Positions 8,744-15,835 of a stretch of DNA of 64,000 bases are shown here, one piece after another. The position numbers and the translations under genes are program-made. Every line of letters begins with the position of its first letter. Within the stretch, counting starts at the first letter, position 1. The DNA lies in assembly GCA_947456955.1 (NCBI GenBank), contig CANGTQ010000006.1, positions 62,001 through 126,000 on the forward strand, given 5' to 3'. The stretch comes from Flavobacteriaceae bacterium. GTDB lineage: Bacteria; Bacteroidota; Bacteroidia; Flavobacteriales; Flavobacteriaceae. The notes beneath the pieces were generated by a model. That model ran no database searches and was not told the origin of the DNA. It worked only from the letters and a program-made list of their open reading frames with translations.

Positions 8744-10058
8744 CTTTGTTGGTTCTTACAATTTCTTCAATTCTCACTTTTAGTTTCTCATCAAAATTTT
8801 CTTCGCTTGGATTTTCTAATGAAAAGAAATCACTGCACTTATTGAAAAAACGTTGTTTTACTTGGCTACCGTTTATTTTTATTTCGGATGTTTTATATTC
8901 TTTCAGGTAAGAAATGATTTCCTGATAATTATATGCATGAAAAATACGTTCAACAATCTTTGAGCTGTCCACGTAATTTCTAACTGTTGGTTCGTAAATA
9001 CGACTTTGTTCGTATAAACGTAAACTAAAAATATGTCGAAATAGCCACAAAGAAAACTCTAACAAATTTTCTGTTCCGAACATATCAACAAAGCACAACA
9101 AACATAATTGATAAAAACTTCGTAAATCAACTGTTCCGTCAATTTGGTCTATCATTCTATTGTTGAATTTTGAATAAAAATCCTCTTTATTCTTTGTTTC
9201 AAAAATGTCATTGTATGCATTTGAAAAACTCATCAAATAATTGATGTAATTTTTTCCTTCGTTTAATGGTTGTCTGATAGAATATTTATTGGAAATAATG
9301 CGATGTGTATTTTCTTCAATTTCAACTAATGAATAACCAATGTCCAATTTATTCTTTCCAACATTTTCGGCAAAATCTTCAGTTAATACATTTTTCCAAT
9401 TTTCAGCACTTGCAAATTTATCAGGTATGTTTTTCGGCTTTAAATAATCAATTCTACGTACTTTTACCAATAGTTTATTTACTGCTTCTAAATTTTTTTG
9501 CTTTTCTTCCCAGTTATAAGCATATTTGTTGCGTTCTGCAACTTTTGTAATGCTTCGTAAATGATGTGCTTTTAAAATATCTGTTCCTGATAACCGTTTA
9601 CCACCAGTATTTAGAGTTTCAAAAAAACTATAGGCTAAATCTTCACTTTCAACAACTACACTCGTAACATTTATTTTTTCTAATTCAATGATTTCAAAGG
9701 TATTGTTTAAAAAATGATTATAATTTGCTTTTATGTTTTTTAAGGAAATAGGATGGCTATATTTTATTCCAAAATCAGATTTTGATTGAATAAGAGATAA
9801 AATTTGCAAGGTTGTAAGTCTTTGTTGTCCATCTATAATTTCAAGGTTGTTTTGTTTGTTTTTGAATAAAACAACGCTTCCTAAATAGAATAAGGGCTTT
9901 TCGTCTGATCGTTCTTGATGTTGTTTAAGTTGTGCTAAAAGTTTGTATACTTCCTTTTGTGTCCAAACATAAGGCCTTTGGTAATCTGGAATAATAAGCG
10001 TTTGTTGCTTGTCAAATAATTCTTTTAATGATATGCTTTCTACTGTAATTTCTTCCAT
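8733..10058 (-). CDS. DUF262 protein, partner of the DUF262-DUF1524 gene
   Basis: This is a 441 aa protein with an N-terminal DUF262 domain: LIIPDYQRPYVWTQKEV, then a GSVVLFKNK strand and EIIDGQQRLTTLQI. The remaining 300 residues are helical, and no HNH (H-x-x-P) motif is visible, so this half probably lacks nuclease activity. An upstream TTG at 10079 lies inside the promoter -7 box, so the ATG at 10056-10058, preceded by AAGA, is the start. It is the first gene of the pair. Paired DUF262 proteins with only one DUF1524 occur in defence islands. Confidence 0.8.
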   Translation of the reverse strand: MEEITVESISLKELFDKQQTLIIPDYQRPYVWTQKEVYKLLAQLKQHQERSDEKPLFYLGSVVLFKNKQNNLEIIDGQQRLTTLQILSLIQSKSDFGIKYSHPISLKNIKANYNHFLNNTFEIIELEKINVTSVVVESEDLAYSFFETLNTGGKRLSGTDILKAHHLRSITKVAERNKYAYNWEEKQKNLEAVNKLLVKVRRIDYLKPKNIPDKFASAENWKNVLTEDFAENVGKNKLDIGYSLVEIEENTHRIISNKYSIRQPLNEGKNYINYLMSFSNAYNDIFETKNKEDFYSKFNNRMIDQIDGTVDLRSFYQLCLLCFVDMFGTENLLEFSLWLFRHIFSLRLYEQSRIYEPTVRNYVDSSKIVERIFHAYNYQEIISYLKEYKTSEIKINGSQVKQRFFNKCSDFFSLENPSEENFDEKLKVRIEEIVRTNKDEI

Positions 10059-10076
10059 TCTTAAATTTATCTGATA

Positions 10077-10084
10077 CAAATATA
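10077..10084 (-). promoter_or_regulatory. Bacteroidetes -7 promoter box for the DUF262 pair
   Basis: On the minus strand the sequence is TATATTTG, a perfect TAnnTTTG -7 element. It lies 18 bp upstream of the ATG chosen for the first DUF262 gene. Transcription would begin about 7 nt downstream, inside the TTG-initiated alternative frame, which supports the ATG start. Confidence 0.6.
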
Positions 10085-10384
10085 GGTTGTTGGGACGTCA
10101 AATTGTCTCGCCTAGCAGCAGTGCCTTTATCTTTTAGTTTACTAAAATAGTAATTATTTAAAGATAATTACTGCTGATTAATAAATAAAATAAAGTTTCG
10201 GTTTGCTTGCAGGCGATCGTAGCCTTGCTCTGTGCTAAGCTTGCAGCTAAGGTATTTGGGCTCGGCGAAGGTGGCAATTTTCATTAAAATGTTGATGCGG
10301 AGAACCAAACTTTGATTAACCACAAATGTGTTTGCTCAGCACTGAACCGCAACTTTTCCCAAATCCGTGTTTTGGCCTAGTTTT
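10085..10384. repeat. gene-free spacer with cassette-boundary-like repeat
   Basis: There is no credible gene in these 300 bp. A hairpin-like AT-rich stretch at about 10143-10180 has inverted TAATTATTT / AAATAATTA-type arms. The right half (about 10255-10375) shares the recurring inner words of the boundary repeats: GATGCGGAGAACC, TTAACCACAAA, GCTCAGCACTGAACCGC. The edges are poorly conserved, so this copy is decayed or composite. Confidence 0.4.
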
Positions 10385-10729
10385 TTATATTTCCTTCGGA
10401 AAGCCGGCAGTAATATCAAATTTTACCCCACACTTTGGACATTGTGGTCTATCAAATTTTTTTCCGAAATTTTTTCCAAGAAACAAACCAGCTATGCCAC
10501 CGCCAACTAAGCCAGCAGCCATACCAATTGGTCCAAGAAGTGTACCTGCTTTAGTTCCTAATGCTGCACCAGCTAAAAATCCACCAACCCCTACTTTTGT
10601 CCCTAGAGTAGCGCCTGCAGCAGCACCCACAAGGCCTAAAGCTTTTTTGCCACTTTCATCAATAAAATGTACAAAGCCTTCTTTACATCCTGGATTTGGA
10701 CATACAAGCCAAATTTTTTCTTTTTCCAT
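10385..10729 (-). CDS. glycine-zipper protein with two zinc-ribbon-like Cys pairs
   Basis: This is a 114 aa protein. An N-terminal LVCPNPGC knuckle and a C-terminal PQCPKCGVKFD knuckle flank a central Gly/Ala-rich segment (about residues 30-85), with repeated GxxxG spacing such as GVGGFLAGAALGTKAGTLLG. The two Cys pairs could form one zinc ribbon around a hairpin of membrane-active helices. Similar glycine-zipper proteins can insert into membranes, but no function can be assigned. It follows the small membrane protein at 10734-11000 by 4 bp and is probably in the same operon. Confidence 0.65.
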   Translation of the reverse strand: MEKEKIWLVCPNPGCKEGFVHFIDESGKKALGLVGAAAGATLGTKVGVGGFLAGAALGTKAGTLLGPIGMAAGLVGGGIAGLFLGKNFGKKFDRPQCPKCGVKFDITAGFPKEI

Positions 10730-10733
10730 ATTA

Positions 10734-11000
10734 TTATTGTTTATTTTTTAGTTTTTCATTAAAATGTCTGTGCTTGCTTTTAAAAAAGACCAATTTATTG
10801 GATATAATATAGGATAAGTAAAATCCAATTATATTTAAAATTGTAATTATAATAAAATACAAATCAAATTTAAATCCATCTGCCCAATAATGATAAAATG
10901 GAATAATTATAAGAAATAAATTAAATATTAAAAATACAATATTCAATATATTTAATAGTTTAATTTTATTTTTTAATGTGTTTAGTTCTTCTATGTTCAT
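10734..11000 (-). CDS. small two-helix membrane protein
   Basis: This 88 aa protein has two strongly hydrophobic helices: about residues 15-38, rich in Ile/Leu/Phe, and 48-70, containing FIIITILNIIGFYLSYII. They are joined by the polar loop YHYWADGFKFDL, and the tail is basic. No family is recognised. It starts on an ATG, and the next gene begins 4 bp after its stop. The pairing of a two-helix membrane protein with a glycine-zipper protein resembles small two-gene immunity or toxin modules, but this is only a resemblance. Confidence 0.55.
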   Translation of the reverse strand: MNIEELNTLKNKIKLLNILNIVFLIFNLFLIIIPFYHYWADGFKFDLYFIIITILNIIGFYLSYIISNKLVFFKSKHRHFNEKLKNKQ

Positions 11001-11047
11001 ATTGCAAATTTATCTTATTTTTTTTATCAAATTCTAATCACTATTTC

Positions 11048-11332
11048 TTATTTTTTAACATTTGGTAATACTTGCCCATAACGTTTTTGGGATTGGCGAA
11101 GGTGAAAAAACAAACGTGCTGCTAAGCATTGGCTTAGCGTCTTGGCTTGCGCCAATAAACCCTTGGCTGAATCACTCAACTTATTGTGCTTTACATACTC
11201 AGAAAGAATCACAACTGTATGCGTTTTTATGATGCTCTCAAACAGGTCTGTCATACGATGTACTTTACGAAAAGCCTGCGTTTCGTTTAGGTATAATGAA
11301 TGAAGTATTTTAAGATGTGGATGATTATTCAT
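11048..11332 (-). pseudogene. truncated gene, N-terminal fragment running into a boundary repeat
   Basis: From the ATG at 11332 the frame reads MNNHPHLKILHSLYLNETQA, a well-formed helical N-terminus, and continues to KLSDSAKGLLAQA. The coding character then stops, and the last 30 residues come from the boundary repeat (...CATAACGTTTTTGGG at about 11078). I read this as the 5' end of a longer gene cut off by recombination at the repeat, though a genuine short protein cannot be excluded. The family is not identified. Confidence 0.4.
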
Positions 11333-11350
11333 TGTTGTTTTTTTTAACCT

Positions 11351-11490
11351 GCCCATAAAGTTTTGGCGCTTGCCACAGTGGCGGATTTCGGAGCACAAAA
11401 CTGTTTGCCAGCACTGAACTTGATACGAAGCACAAAGCCTAATTTAACCACTGAACCGCCAATTTCTTGTAGGTGCTTTTATAGGCTTGC
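11351..11490. repeat. cassette-boundary-like palindromic repeat
   Basis: It starts GCCCATAAAGTTTTGGCGCT and carries the inner words GTGGCGGATTTCGGAGC, ACAAAACTGTTTGCC and AACCACTGAACCGCC. The first 50 bp are nearly identical to the copy at 15094. It lies between the YiiX-like gene and the truncated gene at 11048-11332. Confidence 0.6.
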
Positions 11491-11512
11491 GTTCTGTCTT
11501 TCGTTACTTTCA

Positions 11513-12193
11513 TTAGTTTGATTTTACCGTTGTCAAAAGTTTGCTGTCAAATATAGATGCTGGTGAAATTACAATTTCTTCTGTTGGGATTTTGTCTCCG
11601 TAACGTTCTTTCATTTTTTTCTTAACCGCTTCATTTGTCAAGTCGAAGTCGCTAAGTTTTTCAATTTTACCAATTTCAATTCCAGTCGCACGTTGGTATA
11701 TTTTCCAAATAAGTTCAGAGCAATAAATTTTGTCATCTGACCACTCAAAAGTCAAGTCGTAATTTTTGCCGTTAAACTGGTCGCCAACTTGTTTCATTTT
11801 TGTTAATGTCGTAGGAGTTAAAACTTGGTCTGCATTTTTAAGTCTTTTGATTACATATTTTCCGTTTTTTCCCCTAGCAATCCATTTTTCAAGTTGTGTC
11901 AGCTTAACAGGTTGAACAGCTTCAAAAACATAAAATTCATTTCCGTCTTTGTAGATAAGTCCGCAATGAGAATATTTTGATTTAGTCGCAAGTTGAATGA
12001 CTCTGCTTTGTCCTGAAAGTGAAGTCTGGAAAATAAGGTCGCCATTTTTTATTTCGTCTTGGTCTGCAAGTTTTTTTACTTCTCTTCTTGCATTTTCAAG
12101 ACTGTGTTTTGGGTCGTAAAATTTACGTTTTGCGTAAAGTCCACCGAAAATTGTCAGTCCTAAAAGTGCAAGTATAAATATTGTTTTTTTCAT
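11513..12193 (-). CDS. YiiX-like permuted NlpC/P60 (papain-fold) protein, membrane anchored
   Basis: This is a 226 aa protein with an N-terminal signal anchor (MKKTIFILALLGLTIFGGLY) and a circularly permuted papain-like domain. The GDLIFQTS strand starts the fold. The catalytic histidine is in KYSHCGLIYKDG, and the cysteine is in IYCSELIWKIY toward the C-terminus, which is the permuted order His before Cys. This is the YiiX/YebB group, thought to hydrolyse amide or ester bonds in the envelope (peptidoglycan or lipid), with substrate unproven. It is flanked by boundary repeats on both sides, so it behaves as a one-gene cassette. Confidence 0.85.
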   Translation of the reverse strand: MKKTIFILALLGLTIFGGLYAKRKFYDPKHSLENARREVKKLADQDEIKNGDLIFQTSLSGQSRVIQLATKSKYSHCGLIYKDGNEFYVFEAVQPVKLTQLEKWIARGKNGKYVIKRLKNADQVLTPTTLTKMKQVGDQFNGKNYDLTFEWSDDKIYCSELIWKIYQRATGIEIGKIEKLSDFDLTNEAVKKKMKERYGDKIPTEEIVISPASIFDSKLLTTVKSN

Positions 12194-12227
12194 TGTCGTT
12201 TGTCGTTGTTTTGTCGTCCGCTACGCT

Positions 12228-12305
12228 TACCCATAACGTATTGCGTTTAGGCGATGTTGCCTTGTGTTGCGCCTGCGGCAGGGCTATGGCACATGCACGC
12301 TGTTA
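12228..12305. repeat. short cassette-boundary-like repeat
   Basis: The left edge is CCCATAACGTATTGCG and the right edge GCACGCTGTTACAGG, with GCCTGCGGCAGGGC hairpin-forming DNA between. It is about 78 bp, the shortest copy. The stop codon of the next gene (12284-13555) falls inside it, so the last residues of that protein come from the repeat. Confidence 0.5.
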
Positions 12306-13555
12306 CAGGATGTTTTTTTTATACATTCTTCAATAAACTTTTTTAAGTCTAATTTTTCTTTATCTGTATATGCAAGATCTGCCTTATTATCTAAAATAAA
12401 TTCTAAAATAGTAGATAATATCTCTTGCTGGTTTTTTAATACTTGGTTGTCCTTAGCTTGTTCGATATTCAATCTGCTGATTTTAAGGTTACTTTCAAAT
12501 GTATCTGATGTGTTTTTTAGAATTTTTGCAATCTGATTTACAGGATCTTCATCTCTTCCAAGTAGTCCTCTAAACGAGAACTCTGACAACTTGGCTTGTA
12601 AAGATTTATTCAGTGAGTCTTTAATCCAGTCACCAGAACCTTCATTTTTTAAAATTATTTGTGTTTTGTTTTGCGAATAATTAATGCATCTGTTTAGATT
12701 CATTAGTAAGCATTGTAATGAATTTACTATATTTTCTTTTTCAATTATTGAATTTTTATTTAACTCTGAATAAAGTTTTAAGTACACATTATTCAAATAT
12801 TTTGACCGTTTTTTACGGTATTTAACATCCCATGATTGATGACCTAAAACAGGTTGAATCCATACATCATTAGCATCTAAATACTCTTTTAAACTAGTAT
12901 TGAATAGTAATAGTGAAAATCCATTGTCAACTGAATTTTCAAGTTTGTTAGAAATCAATTTTTCTAATTTTTCATTATTGATAAAATATCCTGTTGCGTC
13001 AAATAATAATAAAGAAATAAAACATTTTTGTGAATCTTCAAATGTATAATTTTTATTTAGCAATCTTTTTTCGGGAGAAACTATCGAAAACTGATTATTA
13101 CTCTTTTTCGAAATACAACTTTTTATTACTATAAAATTAAATAATAATGAAAATAAAAGGCCTATTTTATTTGTTAGATTTTCATTCAATTTTATGTTGA
13201 AAAAACCAAATGCTTGTTCTGTAATATCATATATCCCATCTGGTAATATTTCACTTATTGTATCAAGTAAAATAGTTATTGAAAGATTGACAGCATCCTT
13301 ACCAAATGACAATATATTTGATAAATTAAAATTTTGCAATAATGAGTAAATGGATGTAATGTCGAAATAAATTATACCGAGAAATGCAAGAACTATATAG
13401 GCAATTTGTTTTATTGCCTCTACCTCATCATCTTTATTTTCATTAATAATTGATTTAAGCCCTTTTTTTGTTATTGATAAACTTAGGTAATAATTAAAGT
13501 ATATTAAGTTAATTAATACACTAAAAAACATTGTTAAATCTAATATATTTCTCAT
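12284..13555 (-). CDS. hypothetical multi-helix membrane protein
   Basis: This is a 423 aa protein of unknown family. Hydrophobic helices are seen at about residues 5-27, 48-72, 85-105 and 125-145. A long soluble region (about 150-420) follows, helical and rich in Asn/Lys/Leu, with a likely coiled coil near the end (DTFESNLKISRLNIEQAKDN and on). The C-terminus SCNSVHVP is encoded by the boundary repeat, so the original end may differ. There are no catalytic motifs that I recognise. The composition is markedly AT-rich, even against its neighbours. Confidence 0.6.
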   Translation of the reverse strand: MRNILDLTMFFSVLINLIYFNYYLSLSITKKGLKSIINENKDDEVEAIKQIAYIVLAFLGIIYFDITSIYSLLQNFNLSNILSFGKDAVNLSITILLDTISEILPDGIYDITEQAFGFFNIKLNENLTNKIGLLFSLLFNFIVIKSCISKKSNNQFSIVSPEKRLLNKNYTFEDSQKCFISLLLFDATGYFINNEKLEKLISNKLENSVDNGFSLLLFNTSLKEYLDANDVWIQPVLGHQSWDVKYRKKRSKYLNNVYLKLYSELNKNSIIEKENIVNSLQCLLMNLNRCINYSQNKTQIILKNEGSGDWIKDSLNKSLQAKLSEFSFRGLLGRDEDPVNQIAKILKNTSDTFESNLKISRLNIEQAKDNQVLKNQQEILSTILEFILDNKADLAYTDKEKLDLKKFIEECIKKTSCNSVHVP

Positions 13556-13572
13556 TTAATTGTCTTTTAAAT

Positions 13573-13632
13573 ATCCTGTAACGTTCTGTCGCTTCAAGAA
13601 GTGGCGAACTTCGTAACAGCATATTTCCCGTA
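13573..13632. repeat. short palindromic boundary repeat
   Basis: It contains CTGTAACGTTCTGTCGCTTC on the left and GCGAACTTCGTAACAGCAT on the right, with edges TGTAACG and CGTAACA. It is a reduced version (about 60 bp) of the boundary repeat. It separates the multi-helix membrane protein from the small lipoprotein gene. Confidence 0.4.
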
Positions 13633-13641
13633 ATATTTCTT

Positions 13642-14037
13642 TCAATTTATTGTAAATGATGCTGAACTACCTGTTCTAGCCACTTTTAACACAAAGGGTT
13701 CTGAGTTTTTCGAAACATGAATTTCAATAGTTGGGGGTCCACTTATATAATTTCCAATCTGAACCCTACAATTAAAACCTCTGTTTACGGGTTCGTAGGT
13801 TTGACTCCAACTAGCTGTTTGATATCCGTTATTACTGTAAGTACCATTTGGTGTAGTTGCTGTCCAATTACTAAAACGTCCATATGCGCCATTTCCGCTT
13901 ATTTCATATCTCACATAGTAACTGTCGTTTGACGAAGCTTCTTCTTCTTTATCACAAGAAGTAATAATGAAAAGCGCAAATAGGCTAATAATCAGACTAA
14001 TTGCATAAACTCCTTTTTTTCTTGAATTTAATTTCAT
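13642..14037 (-). CDS. small lipoprotein
   Basis: This is a 131 aa protein with a lipoprotein signal: basic N-terminus, a hydrophobic stretch and the lipobox FIITSC, followed by DKEEEASS. The mature part (about 100 aa) is Ser/Thr/Asn/Gly-rich and probably all beta, with SGNGAYGRFSNWTATTPNG and a last segment TIEIHVSKNSEPFVLKVART. This suggests a small beta-sandwich at the outer membrane. A GTG at 14043 is in frame; the ATG at 14035-14037 is preferred. Function unknown. It sits alone between two boundary repeats. Confidence 0.7.
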   Translation of the reverse strand: MKLNSRKKGVYAISLIISLFALFIITSCDKEEEASSNDSYYVRYEISGNGAYGRFSNWTATTPNGTYSNNGYQTASWSQTYEPVNRGFNCRVQIGNYISGPPTIEIHVSKNSEPFVLKVARTGSSASFTIN

Positions 14038-14090
14038 TTTCACTGAATTAAATGTTTATTGTTCCACTTAATATTTTTTTTGTTTGCAAC

Positions 14091-14220
14091 CAGCGTTTTG
14101 CAGATTTGCTGTAGGCGGGATTTGTAACACGAATGTTGATGTGTATTACAAAATTTTCGGTTACCACAAAAAATTGTTTTCGGAGCACGAAACCCCGCCT
14201 ATTGCCAATGTGCTGTTATG
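14091..14220. repeat. cassette-boundary-like palindromic repeat, well conserved
   Basis: It runs from CAGCGTTTTGCAG to GTGCTGTTATG. TAGGCGGG at 14112-14119 pairs with CCCGCCTA at 14194-14201. The internal words ACGAATGTTGATG, TTACCACAAA and CGGAGCACGAAACCCCG are shared with the copies at 15094 and 23517. Confidence 0.65.
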
Positions 14221-14240
14221 CCTTCGTTGTTTCTTCATTC

Positions 14241-15071
14241 TTAGTTCTTAAATGTTCGGATGTTTGTTTTTACAAATGTATATCTCGCTGTTATGGTAGG
14301 GTTTTTTGAAACATCCAATTTGTACCAAGGATTAATTTCCCCATCGTATGGATTTGTAATAACATGAATAGATTGTGCAGGTGTATATCCTTGTGCTAAT
14401 AGAAAAATTATTTCTCCTTGTTTATTTTTGGCTCTGCCTAATATAATAACAGCATGTCCAGGACTCCCAGGCGTAACAATAAAATCTCCTGTCTTAATTT
14501 TTTTATTATCGGAAATACCTATTGATTCCTTATTTAATGAAATAGTTCCCGCATACATAAAGATAACGTCAAGGTAATTTCTGAAGCTTGCGTAACTATC
14601 GTCTTCGTTAGCAACATTATTAAAAGAAATTTTAGTAGAACTTATTAGCTGTGGTCGTATTCCGATTTTATAGTCATTCCAATTAAAAACGTCTCCATTC
14701 GTGAAATGGAAACTTATATCATCAAATCTTTTTTGCTGATATAAATATTCTGCCCTTAATCTTATAACTGCATCCGCACATTGTTGCAAGTCTTTTTCTC
14801 CTATATCATAATCCATTATGGCAACATGTTCAGTTTGATTACTAATAGGGTTTTGTCTGAAATCTAAAATTTGGCTCCCAGTCTTTTTCAGTTTAGTATT
14901 TTGCAAAAATTCACCAAATGAGCCTCTTTCTTCAGTTATCCAATCATAACCCTTCGGTGCTTTAATTCTTTCAAGTAGTGTTAGTCCCGATGAATTGATT
15001 TCAATTGATGAATTATCATTTTTACATCCAATGAGCAAAATAGTAATTCCGATTATAAAATTCTTTTTCAT
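14241..15071 (-). CDS. DUF4846 lipoprotein
   Basis: This is a 276 aa lipoprotein: the signal MKKNFIIGITILLIGC has cysteine 16 as lipid site, followed by KNDNSS. The mature part has RIKAPKGYDWITEERGSFGEFL, a Q-C-A-D-A-V-I-R-L-R-A-E-Y-L-Y helix, FHFTNGDVFNW, and near the C-terminus GDFIVTPGSPGHAVIIL with FLLAQGYTPAQSIHV. This order is typical of DUF4846 proteins of Bacteroidetes, whose role is not known. The SPGHAV and LAQGYTP strands suggest a hydrolase-like or binding fold. It lies between two boundary repeats as a single-gene cassette. Confidence 0.8.
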   Translation of the reverse strand: MKKNFIIGITILLIGCKNDNSSIEINSSGLTLLERIKAPKGYDWITEERGSFGEFLQNTKLKKTGSQILDFRQNPISNQTEHVAIMDYDIGEKDLQQCADAVIRLRAEYLYQQKRFDDISFHFTNGDVFNWNDYKIGIRPQLISSTKISFNNVANEDDSYASFRNYLDVIFMYAGTISLNKESIGISDNKKIKTGDFIVTPGSPGHAVIILGRAKNKQGEIIFLLAQGYTPAQSIHVITNPYDGEINPWYKLDVSKNPTITARYTFVKTNIRTFKN

Positions 15072-15093
15072 ATAGTGTCTTTTTTACATTGAT

Positions 15094-15224
15094 GCATAAC
15101 GTTTTGGCGCTTGGCGCAGTGGCGGATTTAGGAGCACAAAACTGTCAATATACCACAAAAGTTGATGCGAGGTAGAATGTTCAATTATCCACTGAACCCG
15201 ATTTTTTGCAAAACCGCTGTTAGC
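15094..15224. repeat. cassette-boundary-like palindromic repeat, well conserved
   Basis: The left edge is GCATAACGTTTTGGCGC and the right edge GCAAAACCGCTGTTAGCA, complementary over most of the ends. The inner part has GTGGCGGATTTAGGAGC and CCACAAAAGTTGATGCG. Positions 15225-15353 hold no supported gene. They carry a related inverted motif, CAAATTGCAAATGTGC, often seen near such repeats. Confidence 0.65.
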
Positions 15225-15353
15225 ACTTCGCCCTTCTTTTCTGTCGTGTTGTTTTCTTTCCATTTCGTCTGTTTTGTCTGCGTTGGCAAAGCAAGTTCTT
15301 TTGCAATTTTTGGTCTGTGCGATGGCTTGTGCAAATTGCAAATGTGCTTGCTT

Positions 15354-15653
15354 TTAGCGTTGTCTTTCCTTTGGTTTCATAAATATTGATATTAAAAGTC
15401 CTATTCCTACAACTACGTCAACTATATTCCACATTTGTCTGCCAAGTACAATTTTGAAAAACGGTTGAAATAGTAAAGCAAGTCCACCGTAAATTATCAT
15501 ATCTGTTTGTCTGCCTTGTTCGTGTGCTTGATAAGCCAAAATTGCAAAGCCAACTAGTCCAGCGAACCTTACAAACTGATAAAATCCGTAAGGCATATCC
15601 GCCAAACAGAGAAAGATTAAAATTGCTAAGATTATTTTTATTGCTTTATCCAT
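15354..15653 (-). CDS. small membrane protein (DUF6804-like)
   Basis: This is a 99 aa protein from the ATG at 15653, with three or four hydrophobic helices: AIKIILAILIFLCLADMPYG, FAGLVGFAILAYQAHEQG, MIIYGGLALLFQPFF and VDVVVGIGLLISIF. The pattern MPYGFYQFVRF...AYQAHEQGRQ...LLFQPF.KI.LGR..WN..D is one I associate with DUF6804, a small membrane family without known function. It starts 2 nt after the stop of the DUF4236 gene and ends the operon that begins with the TerY-like gene. It may help the DUF4407 protein in the membrane, but this is inference. Confidence 0.65.
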   Translation of the reverse strand: MDKAIKIILAILIFLCLADMPYGFYQFVRFAGLVGFAILAYQAHEQGRQTDMIIYGGLALLFQPFFKIVLGRQMWNIVDVVVGIGLLISIFMKPKERQR

Positions 15654-15655
15654 AC

Positions 15656-15835
15656 TCAATAGTATTTTATGTAATACAATCCTGTTCCGGGTATGCCAAA
15701 ACTCCAATACTTTCTACCGTCTGGACTTACTCCAAAACGAAATCCTAAAAACCCAAAACTTGTTCCAACACCTTTTTTGGAAACCGTAGCTCTGAAAGAA
15801 ACGATATTCTTTGATTTTCTAAAACGCCAAGCCAT
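15656..15835 (-). CDS. DUF4236 small protein
   Basis: This is a 59 aa protein starting MAWRFRKSKNIVSFRATVSK, with GVGTSFGFLGFRFGVSPDGR and IPGTGLYYIK. These strand-turn repeats (MxWRFRKSxxxxxxxRxxxSKxGxGxSxG ... G.RxxSxxIPGTGL) are the DUF4236 signature. DUF4236 domains are usually found at the N-terminus of larger membrane-linked proteins; here the domain is the whole protein. Its ATG overlaps the stop of the DUF4407 gene by one base (TAATG), and the next gene starts 2 nt after its stop. It is therefore tightly embedded in the TerY-P operon. Function unknown. Confidence 0.8.
   Translation of the reverse strand: MAWRFRKSKNIVSFRATVSKKGVGTSFGFLGFRFGVSPDGRKYWSFGIPGTGLYYIKYY

Noticed and set aside
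10326..10751. Pro/Ala-rich 141 aa frame on the plus strand
   Set aside because: It is the antisense shadow of the glycine-zipper gene at 10385-10729.
15084..15341. 85 aa reading frame on the minus strand
   Set aside because: It lies almost wholly within the boundary repeat and its low-complexity flank; no start signal or family resemblance.
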